Of a stretch of 64,000 nucleotides of DNA, positions 49,715 to 59,824 are shown piece after piece. The notes below the pieces were generated by a model that was given only the letters and a program-made list of their open reading frames with translations, did not search any database and had not been told where the DNA came from. The first letter of the stretch is position 1. Every line of letters begins with the position of its first letter. The position numbers were made by a program, and so were the translations under genes. Origin of the DNA: CBDCGS01 sp965216915 (GTDB lineage Bacteria > Pseudomonadota > Alphaproteobacteria > UBA828); NCBI GenBank assembly GCA_965216915.1, contig CBDCGS010000011.1:806001-870000 (forward strand), in the 5' to 3' direction.

Positions 49715-51651
49715 CGATGATCGGCAGACCCACCGTGTTCAACTTCAACCGAACCTATGCTGTCGCGGCCCACGATGTCGCCATCGCGGCGATCTCGTAT
49801 GTCCTCGCGCTCATGCTGCGGCGCGGTTTCGATGAATTTGTCGAGGAGTCGCTGGGCTTCCTGTGGGAGGGCGGCATCCTGTTCACCGCGGTGGCCACGC
49901 TGGTGCTGTGGCGGACCCGCGTCTATCGAAGTTTTTGGCGCTACACGACGGCTCGTGACGTCGTGCGGGTGATCCAGGCGGCGAGCTTGATCATCCTCAT
50001 CTTTTTGCCGCTTCTCTTTGCCTTTAATCGGCTCGAGGCCTACCCGCGCTCGGCGCTATTCATCAATTGGTTCGTTCTGATCGCGCTCCTCCTCGGTCCA
50101 CGGCTTTTCGTGCGGTTGGTCGTCGACGGCAGCTTGCGAGGGCTCCTTCAAAAAGGCCCGGACACCCCGCGCATCCCCGTGCTGCTGCTCGGCGCGGGCG
50201 ATGGCGCGGAGCTTTTTATCCGGGCCACGGCACGCGGATCGACCGCAAACTACAAGGTGGTCGGCATCATCGACGATGATCCGGCCAAGATCGACCGGCA
50301 AATCCACGGCGTTCGCATCCACGGCAACAGCGATCAAATCGGCTACGTCGTCGGCAAGCTTCGCGCGCGCGGCATGCATCCGCAGCGCCTCATCCTAACC
50401 GGTGAAGAGGCGGGCCCGGAGCGGCTCCGCTCCTTGCTCGCGCAAGCGGACGAAATCGGCCTGCCCTTGTCGCGGCTGCCGCGCCTCACGGATTTTCGCG
50501 GAAGCGATGCGGACAAGATCGAGGTTCGACCGATCGCGCTCGAGGATCTGCTCGGCCGTCCCCAGACCTCCCTCGACCGCGCGGCGATGGCCGACCTGGT
50601 CGCGGGAAAGAGAGTTTGCGTAACCGGCGCTGGCGGGACCATCGGCGCCGAGCTTGTGCGCCAAATCGCGGCTCTCCGCCCGGCACATCTGATCTTATTC
50701 GACAACGCCGAGTACAACCTCTACGCCATCGCGCTCGAGCTTTCCGAGGATCATCCCGTGCTGCCGCAGAGCGTCGTTCTCGGCGACGTGCGCGACCGCG
50801 ATCGGCTCACGTCGACATTCATGGCGGAGCGGCCTGAGCTCGTGTTCCACGCCGCGGCGCTGAAGCACGTACCGATGGTCGAGGCCAATCCCAACGAGGG
50901 CGTGCTGACAAACGTGATTGGCACCCGCAATGTGGCCGAAGCATGCGTCGACGCGGGCACGATGGTGATGGTGCTGATCTCGTCCGACAAGGCGGTCAAC
51001 CCGACGAGCGTGATGGGAGCGACCAAGCGGCTCGCGGAAAGCTACTGCCAAGCGCTTGGGCGAACCACCGCCGGTGACGGGCAGCTACGGGTTGTGACCG
51101 TGCGGTTCGGCAACGTGCTCGGCTCCTCAGGCTCGGTGATCCCGCTGTTTCAACGGCAGATCGCCGCCGGCGGTCCCGTGACCGTAACGGACCCTCACGT
51201 GTCGCGCTATTTCATGACGACCCGCGAGGCGGTTCAGCTCGTCCTCGAGGCCTCGGCCCTTGGTGCTGCGGAGCGGGGTGGCGAGATCTACGTGCTCGAC
51301 ATGGGCGAGCCGATCAAGATTGTCGATCTGGCGCGCCAGATGATCCGCCTTGCAGGTCTCCGGCCGGAGAATGATATCGAGATCACATTCACCGGCCTTC
51401 GTCCGGGCGAAAAGCGTGAAGAAGCGTTGTTTCACGCTGCCGAGCCCTTGATCGCGACACCGATCGCGGGCGTCTTGCGCGCCTCCTCTCGCCCCGCTGA
51501 TCTCGCCCTGATCAGCCGTCAGATCGATCAGCTCGCCGCATCCGCCGAAAGCCAGCGCACGGCCGACACGCTTTCCTTGATGGCGGCCGCCGTTCCCGAA
51601 TACCGCGCCGGCGCCGACGGCGACGCGTCTCGGCGCAACGCACTCGCCTAG
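49711..51651 (+). CDS. Membrane-bound NDP-sugar 4,6-dehydratase, WbpM/CapD/PglF-like
   Basis: 646 residues; a second ATG two codons later is possible. Four membrane helices occupy residues 15 to 130, then a CoA-binding-like Rossmann domain (VLLLGAGDGAELFIRATARG). The catalytic SDR domain has GAGGTIGAE (306-314), VFHAAALKHVPMVEANP, SSDKAVNPTSVMGATKRLAE with Asp427, Lys428, Met436 and Lys440, and RPGEKREEALFH. Met at the usual Tyr position is characteristic of WbpM-type enzymes. It converts UDP-GlcNAc to the 4-keto-6-deoxy sugar for bacillosamine- or QuiNAc-type residues. That sugar may be what the upstream transferase loads on the lipid carrier. Confidence 0.93.
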   Translation: MTMIGRPTVFNFNRTYAVAAHDVAIAAISYVLALMLRRGFDEFVEESLGFLWEGGILFTAVATLVLWRTRVYRSFWRYTTARDVVRVIQAASLIILIFLPLLFAFNRLEAYPRSALFINWFVLIALLLGPRLFVRLVVDGSLRGLLQKGPDTPRIPVLLLGAGDGAELFIRATARGSTANYKVVGIIDDDPAKIDRQIHGVRIHGNSDQIGYVVGKLRARGMHPQRLILTGEEAGPERLRSLLAQADEIGLPLSRLPRLTDFRGSDADKIEVRPIALEDLLGRPQTSLDRAAMADLVAGKRVCVTGAGGTIGAELVRQIAALRPAHLILFDNAEYNLYAIALELSEDHPVLPQSVVLGDVRDRDRLTSTFMAERPELVFHAAALKHVPMVEANPNEGVLTNVIGTRNVAEACVDAGTMVMVLISSDKAVNPTSVMGATKRLAESYCQALGRTTAGDGQLRVVTVRFGNVLGSSGSVIPLFQRQIAAGGPVTVTDPHVSRYFMTTREAVQLVLEASALGAAERGGEIYVLDMGEPIKIVDLARQMIRLAGLRPENDIEITFTGLRPGEKREEALFHAAEPLIATPIAGVLRASSRPADLALISRQIDQLAASAESQRTADTLSLMAAAVPEYRAGADGDASRRNALA

Positions 51652-51661
51652 GACGCCCCGC

Positions 51662-53239
51662 ATGCCAAATCCTATCGTCCGCGCCTTGATATCCGTTTCA
51701 GACAAGACCGGGCTGGAGGACTTCGCCCGCTTCTTGGCCGATGCCGGCGTTGCCATCCTCTCGACCGGCGGCACGGCACGGCGGCTCCAGGAGGCCGGCA
51801 TCGCCGTGACCGAGGTTTCCGCTCACACGGGCTTTCCGGAAATGATGGATGGGCGGGTGAAGACGCTGCACCCGATGATCCACGGCGGAATTCTCGCGCT
51901 GCGCGACGAGTCGGCCCACATAGCGGCGATGGACGAGCACGGCATCGCCCCGATCGATCTCGTTGTCGTCAACCTTTACCCGTTCGAGGATACGCTGCGC
52001 CGTGGCGCCTCATACGCCGAGACCGTCGAGATGATCGACATCGGCGGGCCGGCGATGATCCGAGCAGCCGCAAAAAACCACTCCCATGTGACAGTCGTGG
52101 TGGACGCCGAGGACTATGGCGCCGTGATGGAAGACATGGCGGCCCATGGCGGCGCGATCAGCGACGATCTGCGACGACACCTGGCATCCGTGGCCTATGC
52201 CCGCACCGCAGCCTACGATGCCGCGATCGGCCGGTGGCTTGCGGGCGAAGCCGGCGATGCCATGCCACGGCGGACCACCATCGCAGGGGTGCGCCAGCAG
52301 GCGCTGCGATACGGCGAAAACCCGCACCAGGCGGCGGCGCTCTATGCCGATCCGACGGCCGCACCTGGCATCACGCAAGCGGAGCAGCTCCAAGGGAAGG
52401 AGCTCAGCTACAACAATTTGAACGACGCCGATGCGGCGCTCGATTTGGTCCGCGAGTTTAGCGAACCCGCGATCGTGATCGTTAAGCACGCGAACCCGTG
52501 CGGCGTGGCGCTTGGCGCCAGTCTCTCCGAGGCGTATCAGCGCGCGTTGGCCTGCGACCAAACGAGCGCGTTCGGCGGCATCATCGCCGCCAATCGCACG
52601 ATCGATGTCGAGACGGCACGCGCCATCACAGCGCTCTTCGCCGAGGTCGTCGTCGCCCCTGACATCGACGAGGTCGCACGCGCGGTGTTTGCCGAGAAAA
52701 AGAACCTGCGCGTTCTCGCAACCGGCGACGATGCGATGGCGGGCAGCCGCACCGGCAGCGTCATCAAGGCGCTCTCCGACGGCTTTCTCGTCCAAGGGCG
52801 TGACGAGCAGGTTTTCGACATGGCGTCGTTAGAATCGGTGACCAAGCGTGCACCGACCGCGCAAGAACGCGCCGATCTTCTGTTCGCCTTCACGGTTTGC
52901 AAGCACGTCAAATCCAACGCGATTGTCTATGCCAAGAATGGCGCAACCGTCGGCGTCGGCGCGGGACAAATGAGCCGTGTTGATTCATCGCGCATCGCCG
53001 CATGGAAGGCCGCCGAAGCCGCTGAGGCCGCAGGTGAGCCACAATCGCGCGCGATCGGATCGGTCGTCGCGTCGGATGCCTTCTTCCCCTTCCCCGACGG
53101 CCTCATCGCCGCGGCGGAAGCAGGCGCGACCGCGGTGATTCAGCCGGGCGGCTCGGTTCGGGATGCGGAGGTGATCGCCGCAGCCGACGAGCGCGATCTT
53201 GCGATGCTTTTCACGGGAATGCGCCACTTCCGGCACTGA
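51662..53239 (+). CDS. purH: Bifunctional AICAR transformylase / IMP cyclohydrolase
   Basis: 525 residues, full length. The N-terminal cyclohydrolase has ALISVSDKTGLEDFARFLAD, ILSTGGTARRLQEAGI, DGRVKTLHPMIHGGIL and IDLVVVNLYPFEDTL. The transformylase part carries YGENPHQAAALYADP, LNDADAALDLVREF and the Lys-His catalytic pair in VIVKHANPCGVALG. FPFPDGLIAAAEAGATAVIQ lies near the C-terminus. It performs the last two steps of IMP synthesis. It starts 10 bp after the dehydratase gene, so it may be read from the same transcript, which is unusual for a core gene. It converges with the large glutamate dehydrogenase gene. Confidence 0.96.
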   Translation: MPNPIVRALISVSDKTGLEDFARFLADAGVAILSTGGTARRLQEAGIAVTEVSAHTGFPEMMDGRVKTLHPMIHGGILALRDESAHIAAMDEHGIAPIDLVVVNLYPFEDTLRRGASYAETVEMIDIGGPAMIRAAAKNHSHVTVVVDAEDYGAVMEDMAAHGGAISDDLRRHLASVAYARTAAYDAAIGRWLAGEAGDAMPRRTTIAGVRQQALRYGENPHQAAALYADPTAAPGITQAEQLQGKELSYNNLNDADAALDLVREFSEPAIVIVKHANPCGVALGASLSEAYQRALACDQTSAFGGIIAANRTIDVETARAITALFAEVVVAPDIDEVARAVFAEKKNLRVLATGDDAMAGSRTGSVIKALSDGFLVQGRDEQVFDMASLESVTKRAPTAQERADLLFAFTVCKHVKSNAIVYAKNGATVGVGAGQMSRVDSSRIAAWKAAEAAEAAGEPQSRAIGSVVASDAFFPFPDGLIAAAEAGATAVIQPGGSVRDAEVIAAADERDLAMLFTGMRHFRH

Positions 53240-53270
53240 GTTCGCGAGCCGGAGGGCAGGGTCATGACCA

Positions 53271-56200
53271 CTATCCGGCGATCAGACTGCGGAGCTCTCG
53301 GTTCGCCACAACCAGCATGGCGAGATCGAGGGGACCCGATGAATTCAGCTCATCAAAGAGTTCCGTGATGCGCTGAATCAGCGATGCGTTGTCGTCCATC
53401 CAATGGGCGAGCGCATCGTCACACGTGCGATCGGGCGCGCCACGAAGCGCGTGCAATGTGAGGGCCCGCTGTTGCCCGTAGAGATCGCTGATCACCGCTG
53501 AGACGGCGCGATGCTGCCAGTGATCGCCCTGGCGGATGGCCTCAGCCGCCCTGTGAAGCCAGGGGAGCTGCAACGCTTTCCCCAACGCATAGTAGGCCGC
53601 GCCGACATCGGCAACGTTATGTCCCGTGAGCCTCGACACCTCCACGATGTCGCAGCTGGAGTAAAGATGCTCGAGCACCGCGACCGCATGCGCGAGTTCT
53701 TCCGGTACGCCGACACCCTCGAGTTTTTCCCGTCGTTTGGCGAGCTGCTGCCGCTCGTCCTCCGTCGTTAACCGCTGGATTCGCGTCGCAAGCTCCGCAA
53801 CACCGCGCGCAAAGGTATCCGCGGTCTGCCAAGTCTCCTCCGGGTCGATCAGGGCCGGACGATTGCGCAGGAACCACACGGTTCCATGCTCGAGCAAACG
53901 GCCCACCGTAATCAGCATCTCGATTTGGACGCCGCTGTCGACGCGGTTGTCGAGCGATTCGATCGCATGCCAGAGCGCGCGGTGACCGAACACGTAGCGC
54001 GCCATGCTGTAAGCGCGCGCGACGCCACCAATCGTCGCCCCGGTGTAGTCCTGAATCTCGTTGACGAACTCCGGTCCACCGCGGTTGACCAGGCTGTTGG
54101 CGAGGCGTGTTGCGATGAGTTCCCGTCGCAGCCGGTGCCGCGCGATGGCATCAGCATGCGCCTCGCGCATCGGCGTCGGCATATAGTCGAGCAACTCGCC
54201 GAACAAAAACTGATCGTCGAGAAAGCTGCTTTCGAGGAGATCGGCGAAAAGTGTGGTCTTCGCGTACGCCAGGAGGACAGCGATCTCGGGGCGGGTGAGG
54301 CCTTGCCCGGCTTGCCCCCGCTCCTCGAGCGCGGCGTCGTCAGGCAGATCCTCGACCGTTCGATCCAGCCGGCCCGCGCGCTCGAGTCTCTGCATGAGCC
54401 GGACGTGCTCGTCGAATCGCTCGACGGATCGTGCCTCGGCGACCGAGATCGCTAGCGTTTGCAGATAGTTGTTACGAAGCACGAGTTCGGCGACTTCGTC
54501 GGTCATTTCGGCAAGTAAATCGCCGCGCTGCCGCGCTGTCATCTCGCGCCGTGCGACCACGTCATTGAGCACGATCTTGATATTGACCTCGTGGTCGGAG
54601 CAATCGACGCCCGCAGCATTGTCCACTGCATCGGTGTTGAGCCGTCCGCCGGCGCGAGCAAATTCGACACGCGCCTTCTGCGTCAATGCGAGGTTCGCGC
54701 CCTCGCCGATCACCCTGCAACGCAGCTCGCGCGCATCGATCCGCACGGCATCGTTGGCGTGATCGCCGACATCGGTGTCGCGTTCGCCGCGCGCGCGAAC
54801 GAAGCAACCGATCCCTCCGAACCAAAGAAGATCGACCGGCGCAGCCAGGAGCGCGCGAATCAAGGCGTTGGGCGCGAGGCGTTCAGCCTTGATGCCGAGC
54901 CTCTCACGGATTTCATCGCTCAGCTCAACCGACTTCGCGGATCGGCTAAACACCGCGCCGCCGGTGGAAAAAGCGGTCGAATCATAGTCGGTCCACGCGG
55001 AGGCTTCGGCGGCGAACAATCGCTCGCGCTCCACAAAACTCGTCCGCGGATCGGGAGTCGGATCGACAAAGATGTGGCGGTGGTTGAACGCGCCGATCAA
55101 CCGGATCTGGTCCGACTGGAGCATACCGTTGCCGAAAACGTCGCCTGACATGTCACCGACGCCCACAACCGTGATCGGCTCCGACTGAACATCTTGGCCG
55201 AGCTCGCGGAAATGGCGCTTGACCGATTCCCACGCACCGCGAGCCGTGATGCCCATCTCCTTATGATCGTAGCCTTCAGCACCCCCCGACGCGAAGGCAT
55301 CGCCCAGCCAAAACCCATAGGTTGCCGCGACTTGATTGGCGACGTCCGAAAACGACGCGGTGCCCTTGTCGGCGGCGACGACGAGATAGGGATCATCATC
55401 GTCGTAACGCCGCACATCCTTTGGCGGCACGATGGTTTCGCCGTCTCGGTTGTCGGTCAGATCGAGCAATCCCGCGATGAACATGCGGTAGCACGCGACG
55501 GCCTCTTCATTGAGAGCTGCGCGAGTACCCTCGACCGGAGGCCGCTTCAAGACAAACCCGCCTTTTGCGCCAACCGGCACGATCACGGCATTCTTGACCA
55601 TCTGCGCCTTCATAAGACCGAGGATTTCGGTGCGGAAATCCTCCCGCCGATCCGACCAACGGATGCCCCCTCGCGCAACCTTGCCACCGCGCAGATGGAT
55701 CCCTTCCATCCGGGGGCCGTACACGAAGATTTCGACGTGCGGGCGCGGCAACGGCAGACCGTCCAGCGACTGCGAATCGAGCTTGAACGACAGGCACGCC
55801 TTTGGCTCACCGTGCGCCGTGCGCTGGAAGAAATTCGTCCGCAGCATCGCGTCAATGACGTTGAGGAAGCGGCGCAAGATGCGGTCCTCGTCAAGGCTCT
55901 CAACGGCATCCAGGGCTCCAAGAATCGAGCCACGGAGCGCTGCGCTCTCATCGTCCGAGAGGCCGCCGGGAGCGAACCGCGCGGCGAAATACGAGAAAAG
56001 GTCGCGCGCGACGGTTGGGTTCCGCGCCAGCGTGCTCTGCATGTACTCTTGGCTGAACGGAATTCCCGTTTGACGCAGATATCGGCCCACGGCCCGCAGA
56101 ACCGCGACCTCCCGCCAGCCCAAGCCGGCGAGCACCACCAGCTGGCCAAAGCCATCGTCCTCGGCTTCGCCGAACCAAATGCGTTTGAACGCCTCCTGAA

Positions 56201-58157
56201 ACGGCTCTTGAATGGCGGCAAGATCAACCGGGGCATGATCCTGTTGCTCCACGGTCAGATCGTGGATCCACACCTTGCCCGCCGGTCGCGACGCGATCTT
56301 GATTCGAAATGGCTGCTCGCTGAGAACACGGAAGCCCAATTTTTCCAGAGTCGGCAGAAGGTCTGACAACGGGACCGGACGACCGGGGTGGTAGAGTTTG
56401 AGACCAAATTGGCCACCGGGCTCTTCCGGCTGAGCGTAGAGGTAGAGCGAGAGCGTGCCGCTTTTGCGCACACTCTCGAGCATCTCGACATCGTCCACCG
56501 CCTGCGCAGGCGCGTTTTCCTCGCGGTAGGCGGAGGGAAAGGACGCGCCATAGCGATCTGCGAGGGTGTTGGCGATCTCCTCGTCATGTCGCTGTAGAAG
56601 AACATCACGCAAATGGTCTTCCCAGGAGCGCGTCACCGCGGCGACGCGCTTCTCGAGAACCTGTCGTGCGATGTCAGGGACCTGCCCAGGGGTTGTCTTG
56701 ATCACCAGGTGGATGCGCGCGAGCGGTGAATCCGACACCTGCGTCGCGAAGCTCGTGGTGGTTCCCGCGAACGCGCTCTCAAGCTCGTTCTGCACGCGGA
56801 AGCGAAGCGCGGTGTCGTAGCGTTCCCGCGGGACATAGACGAGACACGACAAGCCGCGCTCGAACGGGTCTCGCCGCACGAAGACACCGGTGCGTTGGCG
56901 TTCCTCGACGTTGAGAATGCCGAGTCCCAGTTGGAGCAGCTCATCCGTGCCGATTTGAAAGAGCTCGTCACGCGGCAGTGTTTCCAGGATGTGCTCCAGC
57001 GCCTTGTAGGCGTGGCCCGTCTCAGAAAACGACGAACGCTTCAGAACCTCGCTTACGCGTTGACGGATCAAGGGGATGTCATAGATGGACCGACTGTAGA
57101 CCGTCGAGGTGAAGAGCCCAACGAACCGGTCTTCTCCGACCACGTTCCCGTGATCATCGAGAACCTTCACGCCAATTGAATCCATCGGCGCCGTTCGATG
57201 AACCTTCGAACTAATCGCCGATTTGGTGATCATCAGCAGGTTCTGGCTCTCGATGAAGGTTTGCACGTCGGGTGGCAGGCTCTCGCGCCCCCGCGCGATG
57301 CCGAGCGGCCGCAGCTCCGGGTCCCTCAAGATGCCGAGCGAAGATTCGGGCACGGAACGGTAGCGCAGCGCCGCGCCGCCGTTTCTCTGAATGCGGTATT
57401 CGCGATAGCCGAGAAAGGTGAAATGGTCGTCGGCGATCCAGTCGAGAAGAGCCAGGGCCTCCCGGCGCTCGCTCCCTGGAACCGATCCGCTGGCCTTTGA
57501 CAAGGAATTCCGCGCTGCCACAAGGTGCCGCATCATGGGGCGCCAGTCAGCAACCGATAGGCGAACCTGCGCCAGGACCCCTGCGAGGCCGCCTCGAAGT
57601 GCCTCGGCTGCCTCCTCGTTGGACCGACGATCGATCTCGATGAGCATCCACGATTCGGCGATTGCCGCGGTCTCTTCCCCGGGTGCGCGAATCGCCGTGA
57701 GGACGCCCTCTTCATCCCGCCGCACATCGACAACCGGATGAACGATCCGGTGGATGGTGAGACCCTCACCCGCGAGGAACGCCGTCGTGGAATCGACGAG
57801 AAACGGCATGTCGTCATTGACCACGACGATCACGGTGTGCGGCGTGTGCCAACCGTCATCCTCAACCGTCGGATTGAAGATCTCTATGGTCGGCGCGTTC
57901 GGCCTGCGTCGCCGAACATGGTGCCATAGGGTGAGCGCCGCGCCGGCCAAATCCTCTCCCGATCGCTCATCGAGCTCACCGGGTGGGAGGCTGCGGCAAA
58001 AAACCTCGCCGAAACGCTCGAGCTCCCCCACGTCCTCGGCCGTCGCGCACGCGCGCAGGTTTTGTAGAACCCGCCCCGCTCCGTCGGATCGCTGATCGGC
58101 GGGGGCGATCGCCTCGCCCGTGTGGCTCTGGTCGGTCTCGGTACGCGGAATGGCCAT
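53271..58157 (-). CDS. NAD-dependent glutamate dehydrogenase, large (180-kDa) type
   Basis: 1,628 residues if started at the ATG at 58,155-58,157 (MAIPRTETDQSHTGEAIAPA); an in-frame GTG at 58,211 is possible. The length and pattern match the large catabolic enzyme of Pseudomonas and Caulobacter. The N-terminal regulatory part contains HTPHTVIVVVNDDMPFLVDS and DWIADDHFTFLGYREYRIQ. The catalytic core has WSDRREDFRTEILGLMKAQM, VIVPVGAKGGFVLKRPPVEG with the catalytic Lys, and GVGDMSGDVFGNGMLQSDQI with FVDPTPDP. It oxidises glutamate to 2-oxoglutarate and ammonia. It is divergent from the NADP-type gdhA, so breakdown and synthesis of glutamate share one intergenic region. Confidence 0.95.
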   Translation of the reverse strand: MAIPRTETDQSHTGEAIAPADQRSDGAGRVLQNLRACATAEDVGELERFGEVFCRSLPPGELDERSGEDLAGAALTLWHHVRRRRPNAPTIEIFNPTVEDDGWHTPHTVIVVVNDDMPFLVDSTTAFLAGEGLTIHRIVHPVVDVRRDEEGVLTAIRAPGEETAAIAESWMLIEIDRRSNEEAAEALRGGLAGVLAQVRLSVADWRPMMRHLVAARNSLSKASGSVPGSERREALALLDWIADDHFTFLGYREYRIQRNGGAALRYRSVPESSLGILRDPELRPLGIARGRESLPPDVQTFIESQNLLMITKSAISSKVHRTAPMDSIGVKVLDDHGNVVGEDRFVGLFTSTVYSRSIYDIPLIRQRVSEVLKRSSFSETGHAYKALEHILETLPRDELFQIGTDELLQLGLGILNVEERQRTGVFVRRDPFERGLSCLVYVPRERYDTALRFRVQNELESAFAGTTTSFATQVSDSPLARIHLVIKTTPGQVPDIARQVLEKRVAAVTRSWEDHLRDVLLQRHDEEIANTLADRYGASFPSAYREENAPAQAVDDVEMLESVRKSGTLSLYLYAQPEEPGGQFGLKLYHPGRPVPLSDLLPTLEKLGFRVLSEQPFRIKIASRPAGKVWIHDLTVEQQDHAPVDLAAIQEPFQEAFKRIWFGEAEDDGFGQLVVLAGLGWREVAVLRAVGRYLRQTGIPFSQEYMQSTLARNPTVARDLFSYFAARFAPGGLSDDESAALRGSILGALDAVESLDEDRILRRFLNVIDAMLRTNFFQRTAHGEPKACLSFKLDSQSLDGLPLPRPHVEIFVYGPRMEGIHLRGGKVARGGIRWSDRREDFRTEILGLMKAQMVKNAVIVPVGAKGGFVLKRPPVEGTRAALNEEAVACYRMFIAGLLDLTDNRDGETIVPPKDVRRYDDDDPYLVVAADKGTASFSDVANQVAATYGFWLGDAFASGGAEGYDHKEMGITARGAWESVKRHFRELGQDVQSEPITVVGVGDMSGDVFGNGMLQSDQIRLIGAFNHRHIFVDPTPDPRTSFVERERLFAAEASAWTDYDSTAFSTGGAVFSRSAKSVELSDEIRERLGIKAERLAPNALIRALLAAPVDLLWFGGIGCFVRARGERDTDVGDHANDAVRIDARELRCRVIGEGANLALTQKARVEFARAGGRLNTDAVDNAAGVDCSDHEVNIKIVLNDVVARREMTARQRGDLLAEMTDEVAELVLRNNYLQTLAISVAEARSVERFDEHVRLMQRLERAGRLDRTVEDLPDDAALEERGQAGQGLTRPEIAVLLAYAKTTLFADLLESSFLDDQFLFGELLDYMPTPMREAHADAIARHRLRRELIATRLANSLVNRGGPEFVNEIQDYTGATIGGVARAYSMARYVFGHRALWHAIESLDNRVDSGVQIEMLITVGRLLEHGTVWFLRNRPALIDPEETWQTADTFARGVAELATRIQRLTTEDERQQLAKRREKLEGVGVPEELAHAVAVLEHLYSSCDIVEVSRLTGHNVADVGAAYYALGKALQLPWLHRAAEAIRQGDHWQHRAVSAVISDLYGQQRALTLHALRGAPDRTCDDALAHWMDDNASLIQRITELFDELNSSGPLDLAMLVVANRELRSLIAG

Positions 58158-58376
58158 GTCAATGCCAATGGTATTGGGATTGGTTAATGACGCATTATGA
58201 CACGGGACCACAACACGATGATTTCCCTCGACGTCCGCAAACCGCGCCGGTTAAAAAGATAGCGCGCAGGCCACGCCGGTTCCGAAAGGGCAGCGCCTCG
58301 GTCACTTTGCGCCCGGCCTTATGTGTAGGAGCCGGATGGCGTCCTTGGGGGGACTCAAACAACGGAGATCGGGAAG

Positions 58377-59747
58377 ATGTCAAAGGTCGTGAGTGATCCT
58401 GCGAAGATCGATGAATATATGAACCGGTATGTCGAAGGCGTAAAGAAGCGCAATCCCGGCGAGCCGGAATTTGTGCAGGCGGTCTACGAGGTGGCGTCGA
58501 CGATCTTCCCGTACATCGCGGACAAGCCGCAATATCACGACATGCAGATCCTGGAGCGGATGGCCGAGCCTGACCGCGTGATCTATTTCCGCGTGCCGTG
58601 GACCGATGATGAAGGCAACATCCGCAACAACCGCGGCTATCGCGTTCAATTCAACAGCGCGATCGGCCCCTACAAGGGGGGCATCCGCTTTCACCCATCG
58701 GTCAATCTCAGCATCCTGAAGTTCCTCGGCTTCGAGCAGACCTTCAAGAACAGCCTGACCGGTCTTCCTATGGGTGGCGGCAAGGGCGGTGCCAATTTCA
58801 ACCCCAAGGGCAAATCCGACAACGAGGTGATGCGTTTCTGCCAGTCGTTCATCACCGAGCTCTATCGCCACATCGGTGAGGACACGGACGTCCCGGCCGG
58901 AGACATCGGAGTCGGCGGGCGCGAGATCGGCTACATGTTCGGCCAGTACAAGCGCATCACGAACAGGTTCGTCGGTGTGCTCACCGGCAAGGGCTTGGAG
59001 TTTGGCGGCAGCCGCATGCGCACGGAAGCGACGGGCTATGGCTGCGCCTATTTCATGGAGAACATGCTCAACAACATCGGCGACAGCGTGAAGGACAAAC
59101 GCTGCTTGGTGTCGGGATCGGGCAACGTGGCGACGCATTGCGCCGAGAAAATCGTGCAACTCGGCGGATCGCCCCTCACCCTCTCCGACTCCTCGGGCTA
59201 CATCTACGATCCGGACGGTCTCAACCAGGAGAAAATCGATTGGATCAAGGAGCTCAAGGGCGTGCGCCGGGGCCGGATCTCTGAATATGCCGAGCAGTAC
59301 AAGGGCGCCGAGTTCCACGAAGGCCGTCCGTGGGGCGTCGCGGCCGATCTCGCCTTCCCGTGCGCCACGCAGAACGAGGTCAACGGGGAAGAGGCGAAGA
59401 TCATGATCGGCAACGGCCTCAAGGCCCTTGCCGAGGGTGCCAACATGCCGAGCGAGCAGGAGGCCGTGGATGCCTTCATTGAGAATAAGGTGATCTTCGG
59501 TCCTGCGAAGGCCGCAAATGCGGGCGGCGTCGGCGTGTCCGGCCTCGAGATGAGCCAGAACAGCGCGCGCATCTCGTGGGATGACGAGACCCTGCATCAG
59601 CACCTCAAGGACATGATGCGCAACATCCACGACGCGTGCGCGAAATACGGGCCGTCGGACAATGGCTATGTGAACTACCTGGCGGGCGCCAACATTGCCG
59701 GCTTCGTGAAGGTGGCCGACGCGATGTTGGCCTACGGGCACATCTAA
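58377..59747 (+). CDS. gdhA: Glutamate dehydrogenase, NADP-type (hexameric)
   Basis: 456 residues starting MSKVVSDPAKIDEYMNRYVE, about the length of E. coli GdhA. The substrate site GLPMGGGKGGANFNPKGKSD contains the catalytic Lys, RTEATGYGCAYFMENMLNN is the domain hinge and CLVSGSGNVATHCAEKIVQL is the nucleotide fold. The sequence class is that of small hexameric enzymes usually specific for NADPH, which make glutamate from 2-oxoglutarate and ammonia. The 219 bp upstream region is shared with the large NAD enzyme. I see no convincing promoter there. A strong terminator follows the gene. Confidence 0.95.
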   Translation: MSKVVSDPAKIDEYMNRYVEGVKKRNPGEPEFVQAVYEVASTIFPYIADKPQYHDMQILERMAEPDRVIYFRVPWTDDEGNIRNNRGYRVQFNSAIGPYKGGIRFHPSVNLSILKFLGFEQTFKNSLTGLPMGGGKGGANFNPKGKSDNEVMRFCQSFITELYRHIGEDTDVPAGDIGVGGREIGYMFGQYKRITNRFVGVLTGKGLEFGGSRMRTEATGYGCAYFMENMLNNIGDSVKDKRCLVSGSGNVATHCAEKIVQLGGSPLTLSDSSGYIYDPDGLNQEKIDWIKELKGVRRGRISEYAEQYKGAEFHEGRPWGVAADLAFPCATQNEVNGEEAKIMIGNGLKALAEGANMPSEQEAVDAFIENKVIFGPAKAANAGGVGVSGLEMSQNSARISWDDETLHQHLKDMMRNIHDACAKYGPSDNGYVNYLAGANIAGFVKVADAMLAYGHI

Positions 59748-59775
59748 GTCTCAACCAAGTCTCAACACGAGCCAG

Positions 59776-59812
59776 GAACGCCGCCGCGCTTACGTGCGGC
59801 GGCGTTCTCTTT
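59776..59812 (+). terminator. Intrinsic terminator of gdhA
   Basis: GAACGCCGCCGC (59,776-59,787) pairs without mismatch with GCGGCGGCGTTC (59,796-59,807) around an eight-base loop, followed by TCTTT. Twelve GC-rich pairs make a strong stem, and the T-run is short. It separates gdhA from the ribokinase-like gene, whose start lies 12 bp further on. Confidence 0.85.
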
Positions 59813-59824
59813 GCGGGCCCCCGG

